This document shows positions 12,491-24,400 of a stretch of DNA of 64,000 nt, in pieces; the stretch's first letter is position 1; each line of letters starts with the position of its first letter. The translations under genes were made by a program, and so were the position numbers. Under the pieces are notes generated by a model. That model ran no database searches, was not told the DNA's origin, and saw only the letters and a list, made by a program, of their open reading frames with translations. Origin of the DNA: Hyaloperonospora brassicae (taxonomy: Eukaryota; Oomycota; Peronosporomycetes; Peronosporales; Peronosporaceae); assembly GCA_947650285.1 (NCBI GenBank), contig CANTFL010001312.1:496001-560000 (forward strand), read 5' to 3'.

Positions 12491-13994
12491 TTACTCTTTC
12501 GAGAAATAATCGGTGATTTGCTGCTGGTGCATGCTCTGTTGAAGCTTTTGGCGGCATTTCTCGGTCAGCAGTTGCATCCCCACAATATCAATCATGTGTG
12601 CAATATCGATCTTGTGTGCGAATAGGTACGTAGACAATTGTATTGCAGCATTCAGCGCGTCGCGATGAGTGAAGATGGGATTATCGTCTCCGTCGCTGTC
12701 GTCATCACGCGGAAATGGCTCAGAGGTGGCAGTTGCATCGGAGTCTGGTTCCCATTCTTCCAGGTTGTTGTCACACTCCAGATAGTGGTCTGCATCCATA
12801 TAATTAGATAAGGATATTTTGTCTATTACATTAGCCAGGATTGAGAGATGATTGGGGCGGACCGGCTCGTCTTGCCTACGGACCACTGCCGCCATAACCC
12901 CAGACACGATTCCGGTGTGGATCCAACAGTGTCGAATCGTTTCAGGGCGCACCTCAGCCCACGATTTTACCACCATACGGATTGCGCTAAGAACGTCAAG
13001 ATTCTTGTCCTCCGTCCCTGCCGTCACCATGTCCAGTAGCCACTGCACGAATTGGGCCTTGTACTTGAGCTTGAAGTTGCGAATGATGCCCGCGTCCATC
13101 GGCTGCAAACAGGAGGTGGTATTTGGCGGAAGGAAGTGAATGTGTACGTTTGAGAGCTCCAAATTGACATGGGAGGTCGCGTTGTCGAGCAGCAAAAGAA
13201 CTTTTTGCCCACTCATTTTGAGAGTGAACGCTTTGAACCAATTTGAAAAAATTCCTCCAGTCATCCGTGCCTTTGCATTTGCATGAAAGTGGACGGGTAG
13301 CTTGGAAACGTCGATGGCTTTGAAGCAACGGGGGTTGAGGGACTTGTTGATCACGATAGGGTCCAGTTTCTCAGTCCCATCCATATTGGAGCATAGCCCT
13401 ATCGAAATGCGCGACTTGTCTTTCTTCTTGCCACTCGAAGGCATCGTTGCCAGAGCCTTCGAAGGCATCATGCGATATAATAGACCGGTTTCATCCATAT
13501 TGAAAACATCGCACGCCGCGTAGCCGTCAAGAAGGGTCCGGAGTTCCTGGCGCCGCTGGTGAAGGGTCTTTAGCTCGACTGAGGTCGCCTCGCCATGCAG
13601 TCGGTAAGACTTGATGCCGTGTCGGGCTTTAAGGCTCGACACCCACGAAAGCGAGAGCGTCGTCGTTACACCTGCGTCCTCGGGCAGTTGATTGGCCTTC
13701 TGGTGGAGGATGAAGTCGGTCAACGTGACTTTACTTTGAGTGTCGAGCACGAAATGGAACAGCGCTTTCTCCACCTCGGCATGTCTGCCCTTCTGCTGCC
13801 GTTTGGCTCTCGGATTGAGGGTGACAGGAATGCCCTCGCTCAGAATCCTGCTGTTCGTGGACCGTGCAACACAGTTTCCAAACTCTCCCAGCGCCCATCG
13901 ACAGAGATCGGCTTGCGTGATTCCAGAATTTTTCACGCTGGTGTGTCCGTAGAGCTCTCTTCTGGACGAAGGAAATGTGCGATCGGGGCGCCAT
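12491..13994 (-). pseudogene. pogo/Tigger-type DDE transposase, 5' end damaged
   Basis: A 480-residue open frame runs from 13936 to the stop at 12491. It has an N-terminal helix-turn-helix (ITQADLCRWALGEFG), a CENP-B-like DNA-binding part, and a complete DDE superfamily core: NMDETGLLYRM (first Asp), LLLLDNATSH (second Asp), and HFLPPNTTSCLQPMDAGII (third Asp region). An acidic linker and a short C-terminal tail ending in ITDYFSKE follow. Transposases of this Tc1/mariner-related family cut and paste by binding terminal inverted repeats. The 13936 codon is GTG, and no ATG precedes it in frame before a stop. An ATG at 13994 lies in the neighbouring frame and would join after a one-base shift near 13975-13985. 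I could not identify terminal inverted repeats, so boundaries are those of the coding part. Confidence 0.85.
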
Positions 13995-14282
13995 TCGTAC
14001 GTCGTGTTTGTCTGCGAAGGTGTTCGAAAATTGCGAATTGTCCTTGCGTGGGGAGAATGGGACGGGTGGCGGGCGTCACTACGTTCTTTTGTCCAATAGC
14101 TGTGCGATAGAAAAATACACTTAAAATGTGTATGTGATTTTTTGTCCAGTAAAATGCGGTTTTAAAACTGTGTTAATCCTTTAAACGTGGTCCCTCTAAC
14201 TTTGAGCTATACGTATGTCGTTGTGGCGCACTCTAATTTATATAACTGATAAGGAATAAGTGGAACGGGGTAGCCCGTTACA

Positions 14283-14700
14283 TGATATTGTCACTAAGGC
14301 TAAAATGACAATAAAGAAAATTACGTTGAATATTCTTTCAACAATATCACAGGGCATGATGACATTGTTGAAGATGACTGAAGGGTCTACTCATTGGTTG
14401 ATATCGTGATGATATCATCTCACCAATCGCTGCTAGACGCGCGCAATGAGTGGTGAGTAGACGTCACCATACGTTTAGTTAGATTAATATAATTAAGTCA
14501 GGATAAACAGAGATATAAGATTGATAGGACTTAATTACATTAAAAACAGTTTACCTTTAGGAGAGACTAGAGCGTTCACTAGTCTCGTTTCCTTCCTCTG
14601 TGTTGGTGCAACACTTATCGGGGCACTGAATATCACTTTTGTCAGTGGAAGTGAGCTCCGTACTAATCAAACAGTACGTTGTCATTAGTGCCCCGTAACA
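14283..14700 (-). repeat. Candidate solo LTR
   Basis: Read on the minus strand, this 418-bp segment begins TGTTACGGGGCACTAATG and ends GACAATATCA, so it has TG...CA termini. It holds an internal inverted repeat CGGGGCACT/AGTGCCCCG (14619-14627 with 14687-14695) and a GAGACTAG/CTAGTCTC hairpin (14563-14570 with 14579-14586). Directly adjacent, 14266-14282 reads TGTAACGGGCTACCCCG on the same strand, a second LTR-like start. No target duplication was found, so the call is tentative. Confidence 0.3.
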
Positions 14701-15349
14701 ATAACCGAGAAGCTAAATAAAATTATATAGGTAATCCTTTTAACAAACGTGGGGAGATGTTCAATATAAGACAAGTATTAAGGGTGGATTGTGTGGTGTT
14801 GGCACTTTGAATTTCATCCCGTAGACTGCGTAGTAGCTTTTAGGCAGAAAGAAGGGTTATCGAGAACAGGTTGAGCAAGTTGTAGTCAATACCTGAGATC
14901 TTGATCGTGTCAGTCGTGAAGAATATGAATATCTCAGAAGACATCATCTTCTACTGCATCTCCTTCGCTCCCTTCCTCCTTTACTACACACCGTTCAAAT
15001 TGCGTGATCATGAGCTCTGTCCAATTACATGCATTCTCTCTGACAGGGTCCAAAAGCTCGCTAATAACCACAGGGTTGCGGAGCAGAAGCTGTTATGCTT
15101 CATTACCAGGTCATGATCCGGATCTGTTTCCTTGCCAGTCTCCGTCTAGACTTCCATGTTCATCACTTCCTCCCTTGTCATGAAAACCGTATCAGGCTTT
15201 GTAAATAGCTCGGTGTGGTTAAATCAGTATTTAATTGTGCCAACCGAAATCTCTGTCTAGGCAGAAAGAGACCAGCTCATGGCTACCGGACTTGTCAGTA
15301 TTCTCTGAAAAGCTCCGGTGATGCGTATCTGTTAACAGGCGCAGCAAAT
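14701..15349. other. Intergenic, nothing recognised
   Basis: AT-rich sequence between the candidate LTR and the second pogo relic. No supportable gene. Confidence 0.5.
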
Positions 15350-16010
15350 GGTTAACTAACATAGAGTGAAAAGACAAATGCGAATTATTTACGCTGTCTT
15401 TTTTGTGCTCCGTGACATTTGCCTAAGCGATCGTCGTCCTAACTGTGTCATGATGTACAAAGTCTTGCGAAATTTGGGTCGAAAGTGTAATTTATCTTTA
15501 GCAAATGCAAAACAACATTTTCGTCTTATTAATGTTGTAAACATTACGGGAAGAATATCCCGGCAATAGTCCCAATCAGCCAAAGGAGCGCCTCTTGCAA
15601 AGCCTTTACATCACTTGATCTCCATTCGCCGATGATGCGTATCGCAAGGAGCTGGTGGTGTTGCTGGGAATTTTGGAGCCGTCCGTGCGAGAACTTGATG
15701 GCGTCACCCAAGATTCCAAATAATTCGACAAATCTTTGAGCTTTTGCGCGTATCAGATCTTTGGTGAAGATAGCCCCGCGATGCTGGCAATGTATCAATG
15801 TATCACCCAGGACGCAACTGCCTCACATACCAGTGAGCGCTGGACAGGGCGCTGACGATTGGCGTTAGGGCTACCTGAGTCCATGGCTTCCAGCTCAGCA
15901 CGATTCTTGATGATGTTGCTGATAGAAGCCTGAGTCTCGCCCTTAGTATGGTTTGACTCGTTTGTCACACAGGCGGCGAAAGCCTCTTGGATCATGCTGC
16001 GATTGGCATC
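15350..16010 (-). pseudogene. Second, heavily decayed pogo/Tigger transposase relic
   Basis: Minus-strand pieces in successive frames match the N-terminal half of a CENP-B/Tigger transposase. About 15995-15880 carries the first helix-turn-helix (GETQASISNIIKNRAELEAM). About 15770-15600 carries the CENP-B HTH signature (LIRAKAQRFVELFG, then SHGRLQNSQQHH, then a GEWRSSDVKALQEALLWL segment). About 15545-15350 reads NVYNINKTKMLFCIC followed by stops, which corresponds to the start of the DDE core where NVYNMDETGLF is expected. The first catalytic Asp-Glu is thus lost (N-K). The rest of the DDE domain is missing. It differs in sequence from the copy at 12491-13994, so it belongs to another subfamily. 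Confidence 0.65.
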
Positions 16011-17641
16011 CTTGAGCTGGCAAACTTGAAGTCAAGCGTTGGGAAGGGGAGCTTGCTACATCTGTGTGTGTTGCAAATAGTGAAACTGGAATCCACAAAA
16101 GTTGTATGGACTTGTTTCTTACGAAGAAACCCAATTCCTTTAAAAGACCAGGATGGTTACGTTTCCCTGAACAGGTTTGCAAACAAATGTGGTGATCGGT
16201 GTTAGTGGTCTCTGTCTTGTCTGGGGCTATTTCCTTCTGGTTTGACGGGTCGAGTTTGGGTGGGATTTGATTGTGGTAGTGGAGTGGGTTATTCTGGTAG
16301 TGGAGCCTGCAAAAACAAGAATACGTGACCAACTAACAATCCTGGGAAACAACACTTCCTTCGTGGCTTGGGACCTGGCAGTAATTTAGTCAGTACAGTA
16401 TCGTTTCCAACAAACTCACTTGACTCGCTAGCATCTCGTTGTCCGTACGATTGTTGGTTGACCCAAGCTACGCTCTGAATTTCCTTCACCAAACGACGAT
16501 CTGATCAATGTAGGCCTGTACTACCATTGCAGTGCACTCGGATTTTACACGAAAGGTGTGGTGGCTTCTTGGTGACTTTTCAGTGGTTGGTCGAATGGCT
16601 GTTGTGCTGGGAGGGAGCAACGACCGCGACATTGTCAATCACGCCGCAAGACCCGACCGTAGCTCTTTTTCAGATCACGATTCCATGACGATTTCGCGTT
16701 GTTTGATGTTATGCAATCGGCTTTATCTATGCATAACGATCGACAGAAAAACTCGAGCGGTTTAGCGTCGTGTCGCTTTGCAAGATACAACGCCGCCTTG
16801 ATACCTGTTCAATAAGATAGCTGTCATTACCAAGGCGTCAGTTCGGAGCGCACATTGTGCCGTGTGTAACCGAGTGCACAACCCATTCAGGCCGTCTTAC
16901 ACCCAGTTCGAATCGTTTCGTGTGGAATGGCCGAGTTGTGCTGCCGACGTACAGGGCACTTGGAGTCCGCCCATGTGATATCCACTGCGGTCTGTACACG
17001 CCGTCACGTGACAGCTGAGCCCTTCAAGAGATAACCGATGGCGAACAACTTTCCCAGCGTCTCGCTGCCTAGTCGCCCAGCGGAATTGCAAAGTATTGCG
17101 GGCTGAATCCCATGGTCGCATGCCGGGATGTTGTCTCGATCGAGCGCAAAGCCGGGCGACTACGCGACTTGGCTGCATTGGCGAACGCAGCAACGCTCTG
17201 GCACAGATAACAAGCTCTGTCGTCGTGACGATCGATCACCACATACGTGCAATGTCAAAGCAGCTGGTGTCCTGGAACAAAAAGTATGAAGCTAAGTCAG
17301 TCGGCATACACAGACAAGGTCCACACACACAAAAGTGGGATGTGCGTCTTTCCATTATGTTCATTGTGAAATGACATGGCACAAGAGCGTTCTCAGGTCA
17401 CATCGACTGTCCCGCGGTGCAGTGAGCTCCACTTCGATCCACATCTCTACGCCTTTGCTTCAAACATCCACCCGCGCAATCCGTGACGTCAAGCTGCTCC
17501 ATCGTTGCCCCTAAAAGCGTCTACACGACGAGTCGTGGTGGCCTCCATTGCTTCTGTTGTCCAGCCAGCTGTGCGTGTGGTTCTGCTGACAATCGTACCA
17601 CCACAAAACCCAGTCGCAATGGCGCATCTCGGTTGTCGTCG
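16011..17641. other. Intergenic, nothing recognised
   Basis: Short overlapping frames on both strands, none with a recognisable domain. The first 350 bp may still belong to the decayed pogo element. After about 16.9 kb the composition becomes GC-richer towards the vigilin gene. Confidence 0.45.
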
Positions 17642-20600
17642 TCACACTGCTGCAGCTGCATCACAAGTTCCAAGCACCGCGGACAGCGCATTCTGCTTCT
17701 CGTTCTCAGCGCGTTTTCGCATGCGGCGGCGCTGGTTTTTCGTGAGCTTGGTATCTCCCGTACCAGGGGTGCCAGCTACGGGGCCTACGTTTTTAGCAAG
17801 CTGGGGTTGTTGCGGCAGCGACTGTGACTGCGTTGGGTCGTCGCTAGCTTTCGAGTCGTGCGCAATGCCCGTATCTTTCTCGTCCTCCTCCTGATTCTCC
17901 GATTCCTTCTGGCAGCGACCATTACGACGCAGCTGAAACTCGTGCTCATTGCGCAGCAGTTCCTGAATCTTGTCGTCCATGATCGTTCGAACTTTTTGGA
18001 CTTCGTCTGTAGGACCCTTGAGCGTAACAGAGTTCTTGTCACGACGTATGTCGATCGTCACGTTGGTAAACTGCTTCTGTAGCGCACGGATATTCGCACC
18101 ACTCTTTCCAATCAAAGATCCAATCATGGAACTTGCAGAAGAAGGCGAGACGGAGGTGGGTAAAGTGATCGTCACCACCACATACTGGTCAAGGAGATGC
18201 TCCATCATTTCCACAATACGCTCGCGCTCGTTGTGATCGTCGCTATAGATCACAACCTGCAAATCACCCTCCTCCTTGCCGTCAATAACGTGAAACTGCA
18301 CCCCCTTTGCAGCTTCCTTTTTGACAGATAAAGCCACGTCCAGCTTGGCCTTGCCGACGTTCACGACCGAAGATAGATTTTCATGATGAATGAGGATCTC
18401 CTTTACCTTTTCGAGTGCAGTCTTGGCAGCTGCACTGTCCCTCGCACTGATCGTGAGGACACGACCCTTGCAACGCGATCCAGATGGCGGCGGCGCATTC
18501 AAATCCAGCCGAGCGTTGCTATCCGTGCCAATCTTTTTGATAGTTTCGCCATTTCGGCCGACCAAGATCGGTACGAGCCAAGTAGCAATAGGCAGTTCGA
18601 CGAGCTGCTTCTTCCAAGCTTCGACATCCTTCTCTAGCTGTTCTCTGATCTCCTGAGCATGCACCTTCGAGTCTGTAAAGACCTTGAGGCTTGTTTTGGT
18701 AGGTAGAGAAAACACGACATTGTACTTGACGCGCAGAAAAGGCAGCAGCTCATAAATTCGGGTCGCAATGAAGCTGGGGAGATCGTCCAGCGTCTGGAAA
18801 CAGTCTGTGTAGTAAAACTGAAGCAATTTCTCGACCTCAGCCTTCGCCTTGTAAACGTTGGAGGCGTTCGTGCCTTCAATACGTATAGCGCCTTCTTCAG
18901 AAGGACCAGCTGCAGACGAACGCGTAATGTGGAGTTCACATCCAGTTTGCGTGCAGATCTGCAAGGCGTTCTCATTAAGCTTACCAGCACTGCCCTTGAC
19001 CTCCAAAGCACTGGCGAATGCGATCAAAGGCAGCGGGATGGTTTCTACGAAGTGTGAGTCCGGTGACACCAACATTTCCAGGAAGTTTCTGATCTTGCCG
19101 ATTCCTATTGCCGGGCCACGAATCTTAGCCACCTTGCCTTCATTCTCGATAGACACTCGCATGCCTTCCCCGCCTTCAGCCTCCAACTCCCGCAACCGTA
19201 TTGCAATGGACTCATTCTTCTCTAGAAGAGTACCAAAGTTGGGTAAAACTGGCACTGCAGATCCAGGCGGCAGTCCTCTCGCAGTTTGCTGCTCCTGCTG
19301 CGAGACATGGACACTCTCAACCACATGAGTTTCTTGCAGCGTCTTTAGCACATCGTCAACACAAGTCTGGAGAGCTTCGGAAGTTGATGCCTTAACACGG
19401 ACTTGCCCGCGGTTCGGAAACGCATCCAAAGTAGCCTCTGGGTGAGCAAGGCGCATTGCCTTGATCCGGTCTCCCTTTTACCAATCAAGCAGCCTGTGGC
19501 AAAGGCATCTAGTTGTAAAAGCTGGCGGTGCTGCGTATGCAAAAGCCCATCAACGGCAGTCTGAACAATGTTGAGCTGTTCTTGCGTGCCAGTCATTTCT
19601 AACTCAGAGGACTGGCCGCTGGTTCCTCGTAGCACGCGGACTTTGGATCCACTTTTGGTTTCAAGATCGGCCACAGTTTCACCGTTCTTACCGATCACAA
19701 TCGGAACCTCATCGTTATCCAGCGGAAGGTATCGGACATGATGTGCCTCGTTTAATTGTTCCAGCTCTTTCTTCGCCTTTCGAATAGCATCCAGCGTACC
19801 AGTAAGCGAGATTTTAACTTGATTTGACTCGCTTGCGCTGCTCCGAGCTGCCGCATCACGTGCTAGCGGAGGCAAGTGCAGCTTGCACCCACTGCTGTGT
19901 TCAAGATTAGTCAGCTTTTCACGCTTGGATGCCATTAAAACAGAAATCAAACCGCGCGACGTTAGGAAAACCGAGCGCTGATTACTCTCGACAATCTCCA
20001 TAATCTTCGCTCTAGCGCTGTTAATGGCCTCTGCATCGTCGCCAAATACGCACACGAACGTGTCCTGAATATCAATGCGAACGCTGCTCTCCTTGCCTTC
20101 TCTTTCGATCTCTTTAATCTTGCTTCCCTTCTTGCCAATGATGAGGCTCAGCAAATGGTTGTCTGCGACTTCACACATCCAGTGGTGCAGCTCAAAATAT
20201 TTGAAGCGTTCACGAATCGCATCTTCCATGGCATCGAGCTGCTTGCTGTTGCCCGCTACCTGAATCTGACGCTCCTTTTTGAGCACCTTAACACGCGCTT
20301 CAAAAGCCTTTGCGCGCAGCAAACGCAATTGCTTTGCCTTGTTGGCCATCAAGAACTCGGCAAAAAACTCAAACTTATGCGGTGCAGACTCTGACCCCTT
20401 GAACATGTCGCTATTCTCAGGCGTGTAGTTCTTCTCCCGCTGAGACTCTTTGCTGATGAGCTCCTGGATGTACGTTTCAGCACCAGCAACACCCTCCTTC
20501 GTACCAACGAGTCGGACGTTGTTGGTGACCTTATCAATATCTACTAGAGCGCCTGTATCCTGCATCAACTTGTTAATCGCCTCGCCCTTCTTGCCGATGA

Positions 20601-21474
20601 GCTTTGGCACAATTTCCGATGGCAGCAAAATGTCCACTTTGCCAGCCGTGAGACCGTCAATTGCCTTTTTCAATAGCTTGACCTTGTCCGGCGAGACCAC
20701 GACCGTCAAGATGCCGTCGGCCTTGCTAACGTCAATCTTCACTTTGTGCGACTTTTCGAGCTCACGTAGGAGCTTGGCTCGTTGAGACATCAGCACTTTC
20801 ACTGTATCAGGGTGCAAGCCAATGGCGTGACTTGTAGCCAGCGTAATGTCCTCGATCGCCTTCTTCGCCGTCTCCACCTGTTCCAAAGCACTAGTGATCG
20901 TGACCATGTTCTGCTTACTGTCCACCTCGAGCATAGCACTGCACTCTTTTTCGAGCTGATGCACCCGGGCAAACTGTTTGCCAATGATTGAGCCCATTCT
21001 GTCCTCCGGGATCGGCACTTGGATCGTCACAAAGTCGGCAACGGACATGTGGAGATGGGCTGCCAACTGGAGCTGGCGCTGTTGCTGCTGCAGCTCGTGC
21101 AATTCAGCGGTCAGTGTCTTATGTTGCTCGAAGCGCTCCTGGCGCGCGACGCGCAGGGCGTCGATCTGGGCTTGGAACGAGTCAAATGCAGTATGTTGCG
21201 CAACTTTGTCCTGGAGTTGCTGCAGCTCGCGCAACACCACGCGCTCGTCGGCCGCAGACATTGACGTCGTGTTGCGGTGCCACTCTTTCGTGTCCATCTC
21301 CTCTTTGAGGCGCTCGAGCGACCCGTGCGGCCGGCGCGGAACGTTCTTCAGGGCGACGCGCAGCTTCTCGTCCAGCAATTTCCCGGCCGCTGCGTTCGCT
21401 GATTTCGCGGCCGCTGCGGTCTCCAACTGCTGCTGCGTCTGGCGGAGCAGTGCGGCGTCGCTGGGCGTCGACAT
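17642..21474 (-). CDS. Vigilin-like multi-KH-domain RNA-binding protein (frameshift in this sequence)
   Basis: Two overlapping minus-strand frames (start ATG 21474, MSTPSDAAL; stop at 17642) together encode one protein of about 1277 residues. KH domains are visible through their GxxG loops: SIIGKQFARV, KLIGKKGEAI, LIIGKKGSKI, IVIGKNGETV, CLIGKR at the break, ILVGRNGETI and SLIGKSGANI. Several are followed by the usual I/V-x-I/V strand. Vigilin/Scp160 proteins bind polysomal mRNA through tandem KH domains at the ribosome and ER. At 19473-19479 the frame changes inside the loop of one KH domain. One extra G in the AAAAGGG run restores GKRGDRIKAM, and the total length becomes a multiple of three. 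The charged C-terminal tail (KNQRRRMRKRAENEKQ) fits cytosolic RNA binding. The upstream open extension to 21540 lacks an ATG. Confidence 0.85.
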
Positions 21475-24400
21475 GACGGGCGGGCGGCGAGCAGAGACAG
21501 CGGCGGCGGGGAACGCAGTGCGGCCTCGCCACGTATCCACGAGAGTTGACCTGTTAGAGGGAGCGGCGATGTGGTGTGGTGCACGTCATGTGCGAAACGA
21601 CGGGCAGAGTGATGGTCTCGTAGTTGAAGCGGTGGGTCGGTGGGTGGGGTTAGGTGAGTTGACGCTCGATTGGTCGTGTAGCGCTTTGGGGATAGAAGGG
21701 CCTTTTTGGCTCTGTGTGGGTGCGTGTCACTCACTTACTGGCGGTTTCGCCCGCGCGTCACTTGTGGGACTGTTCGAAAGAGGCAGCTGGGAAACGAGAC
21801 AAGCGTCGAGTCTTCAGCTGTACTGCGTCTGCCGAGTGTTGCCGTCTTGTTTTGTTGGAGCAAAACAATCGTCAGTGCTCGGGGGGGGAGACGTGTGCGT
21901 ATGTGTTGTGTGAAAAGCGCAAGTGTAATGCAGTATGAGGTTCACGACAGAGCGGTCGCATTTGCTGCTCTTGGGGCCGTACAGGCGCCTCAAGACTCTC
22001 CTTTTGCTGACAACTTCCATTTGCTCGCACACGCGAACGATAGATGTAGGGCTGGAATACCAAAAGTGAGTTTAGTTGTTGTGACGAGGAATGACACGCG
22101 TACAAGGGAATGTGCCTGGTCTTCCAATTCTTTGGCCCGACATTGCTACTTTCGGGAGGGACAAGAGGGTTGAGCTTCGTATGGCAGTCATGTCTTTCAG
22201 CGGGACCTCGTCGCGAGTGATGCTGTTGAGCTCATTCTGCGCAGCGACGACGTGTCTGTAGTACAAACGTCGATGAGGAGTTCCACGACCGGTGAGCTAC
22301 TGGCCTCTAGTAGCACCACCTCACAATACCTCGACTTCGACTCCACTGACGCCGCTTCGATGGAGAAAGAGAAAGAGGCAGACCTGCTGTCTATCTGACC
22401 ATTCAGGCTGCAAGATATCTGCTAGTTTCTTGATCTGGATGGCAACGCCGGTGCTCCGACGAGTCCGGTGGTTATACGGGACTGGTCATTCTCGACGACG
22501 CTCTCGGGATTGTCTGCTAATGCTGCTGTAGCCTTTGCCAGACGTGTACTACCTTTGTGTACATCTCTTGCGGCTGATCGGGCAGTCATTTCATCGATAG
22601 TGTGCATACGCCGGGAGCGATGGCACATGTCGTGGGATGTCCCCCTGACAGACCGCTTGCGCGATCCCTTGAACCGACTTGTGCGTGTGCCTGAGGCATT
22701 TCCATCCACTTCGGTTTCCGCGAGGGCAGCCGCTTCAGGAGCACACAGTTGCAACAGCACAAATCAGCTCTGTGGGACCAAACGATGCTGCGAGCACTGA
22801 CATGGATTTGCCATCTTCCATCGAAGCCGACGCGGTGTCAGCGCCCTCGGCAGTCTACTGGACGCAATGGCTCACGCTCCACCTGCACTGCCGCCGTTGC
22901 ATATCAGGACGAAGACTGACAGTCCTCATCAAGAGCTACAAAAAGGGATCCGAGTCAATGGGATCGTAGTCTGCTTACCACACATGTAACATTGTGACAC
23001 TGCGCGCAAGTCCGCTCGGCTGGCCTCGACCTACAGCATCTTGCTCTTAAACGTCCATCAACAACGCAAGCATCACCAGGTGCTACCTCCATATACCGAA
23101 AATGCCCAGTCTTCAGCTGCTTCGCGTGCCGCAGTTTCTTGATATACTTCCACTTAGCTGCTCGCTCTAGCAGCAGTATCACACACGATCGCAATATCGT
23201 GCTGAGCTCTGAGCAGTACGAGCTCGTTGCGAACCTGACCGCGACGATTCGCATCTCGTCGTGTCTTCGCACAGTCAGGTACGACAACTCACTTTCGACT
23301 CCTTCGCAGCATCGACATCGCCTTTGCCGCGAGTGTTTCCAACATTGGAACACAATGTGCCGCTCGACTTTGTCCGACGCCTCACCACACTCTTTCTGCA
23401 CCTTTTCCAACACCTTCACGCGTCTTCGTCCGTGCAATGCATTCGTACCAAAAATGTTTGATTCCTCAGCAACCCATCGCTCTTTCTTTGTCGTGTTGCC
23501 CTTCCTTTGCTGTCATGACCATGTGTTGCAAATGACATGACGGTCCTGCAAATGATTTTGCATGGCAAATGATTCTCGCGTGAAAGCTATCGCAGTTACA
23601 TTCTGAGAAGGGAGAGCGGGTGCGCAGGCCATACGAATGCCCGCAGAGGTTGGGAGATACAGTGGCGACACTTTCGGCACGCAAAAGTTTGTCGATGAGA
23701 TGGACGACTACGCTTTGATGATGCTGTTGAGAAAATTTGTCACGTGTCGTAGCTGTCGCGCCAAATCCTTCACAAAGCTTGCGGTCACCACTGCTGCAAA
23801 GTCTGCATGGCAGATCGAGTCACATGGGCATGAACAGAATGTTGGACCGTGCATTGCAAGATTGCATTGCTGGCGCTGATAGTTGCTAGTGACGTGAGCT
23901 GTACAAGTAGGTTCCGTTCCGAGACATCTGCTGGCAACTAGACAGAGCCAGGCCAGCCGGTTGGTTCCATTCGGACCCATGACGAACATCTCTCGGCACA
24001 TGACCGACGCACATCGTTGCTGCCTGATCTGCAAAATGCAGGCGAGCCCATTCAATATGAGATGCAGCTCATAACAAAGTCATGCGGCGTGCGCCCCAGT
24101 CAAACTAATGCCAAGACGATCCAGCAAGACGGGTGCGTGACTATGTCTCGAAGAGAGAGCTGTGATCTCGCGAAACAAAGGATCCACCACAAGCATCAAG
24201 CACATATCAAGAAGCTCAATATCGCAGGGAAATGCCGACGCTCGGCACTCATTTGTCGAGTGTTTACCACGGAGCAAGTATAGCTTGGAGAGACGAACCC
24301 ACGTGTTTCGCTTGTCCTTGCACTCCATTGCGATGAGCAGGTGGGTACACACTGGAGCGTGCCTTGTTGCATTCAAACTAAGACTGCTCGGCTCGACCAG
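21475..24400. other. Intergenic, 2.9 kb without a supported gene
   Basis: Several frames of 70-160 residues exist on both strands (for example minus 23437-22955 and 22760-22422), but they start at non-ATG codons, overlap each other and show no family I recognise. They may be random in this GC-rich stretch or remnants of a decayed gene. The first few hundred bases should contain the promoter of the vigilin gene. Confidence 0.45.

Noticed and set aside
22422..23437. Minus-strand frames of 112 and 160 residues between vigilin and the Tudor-like gene
   Set aside because: They start at TTG or other non-ATG codons, have no recognisable domain and no convincing splice to join them.
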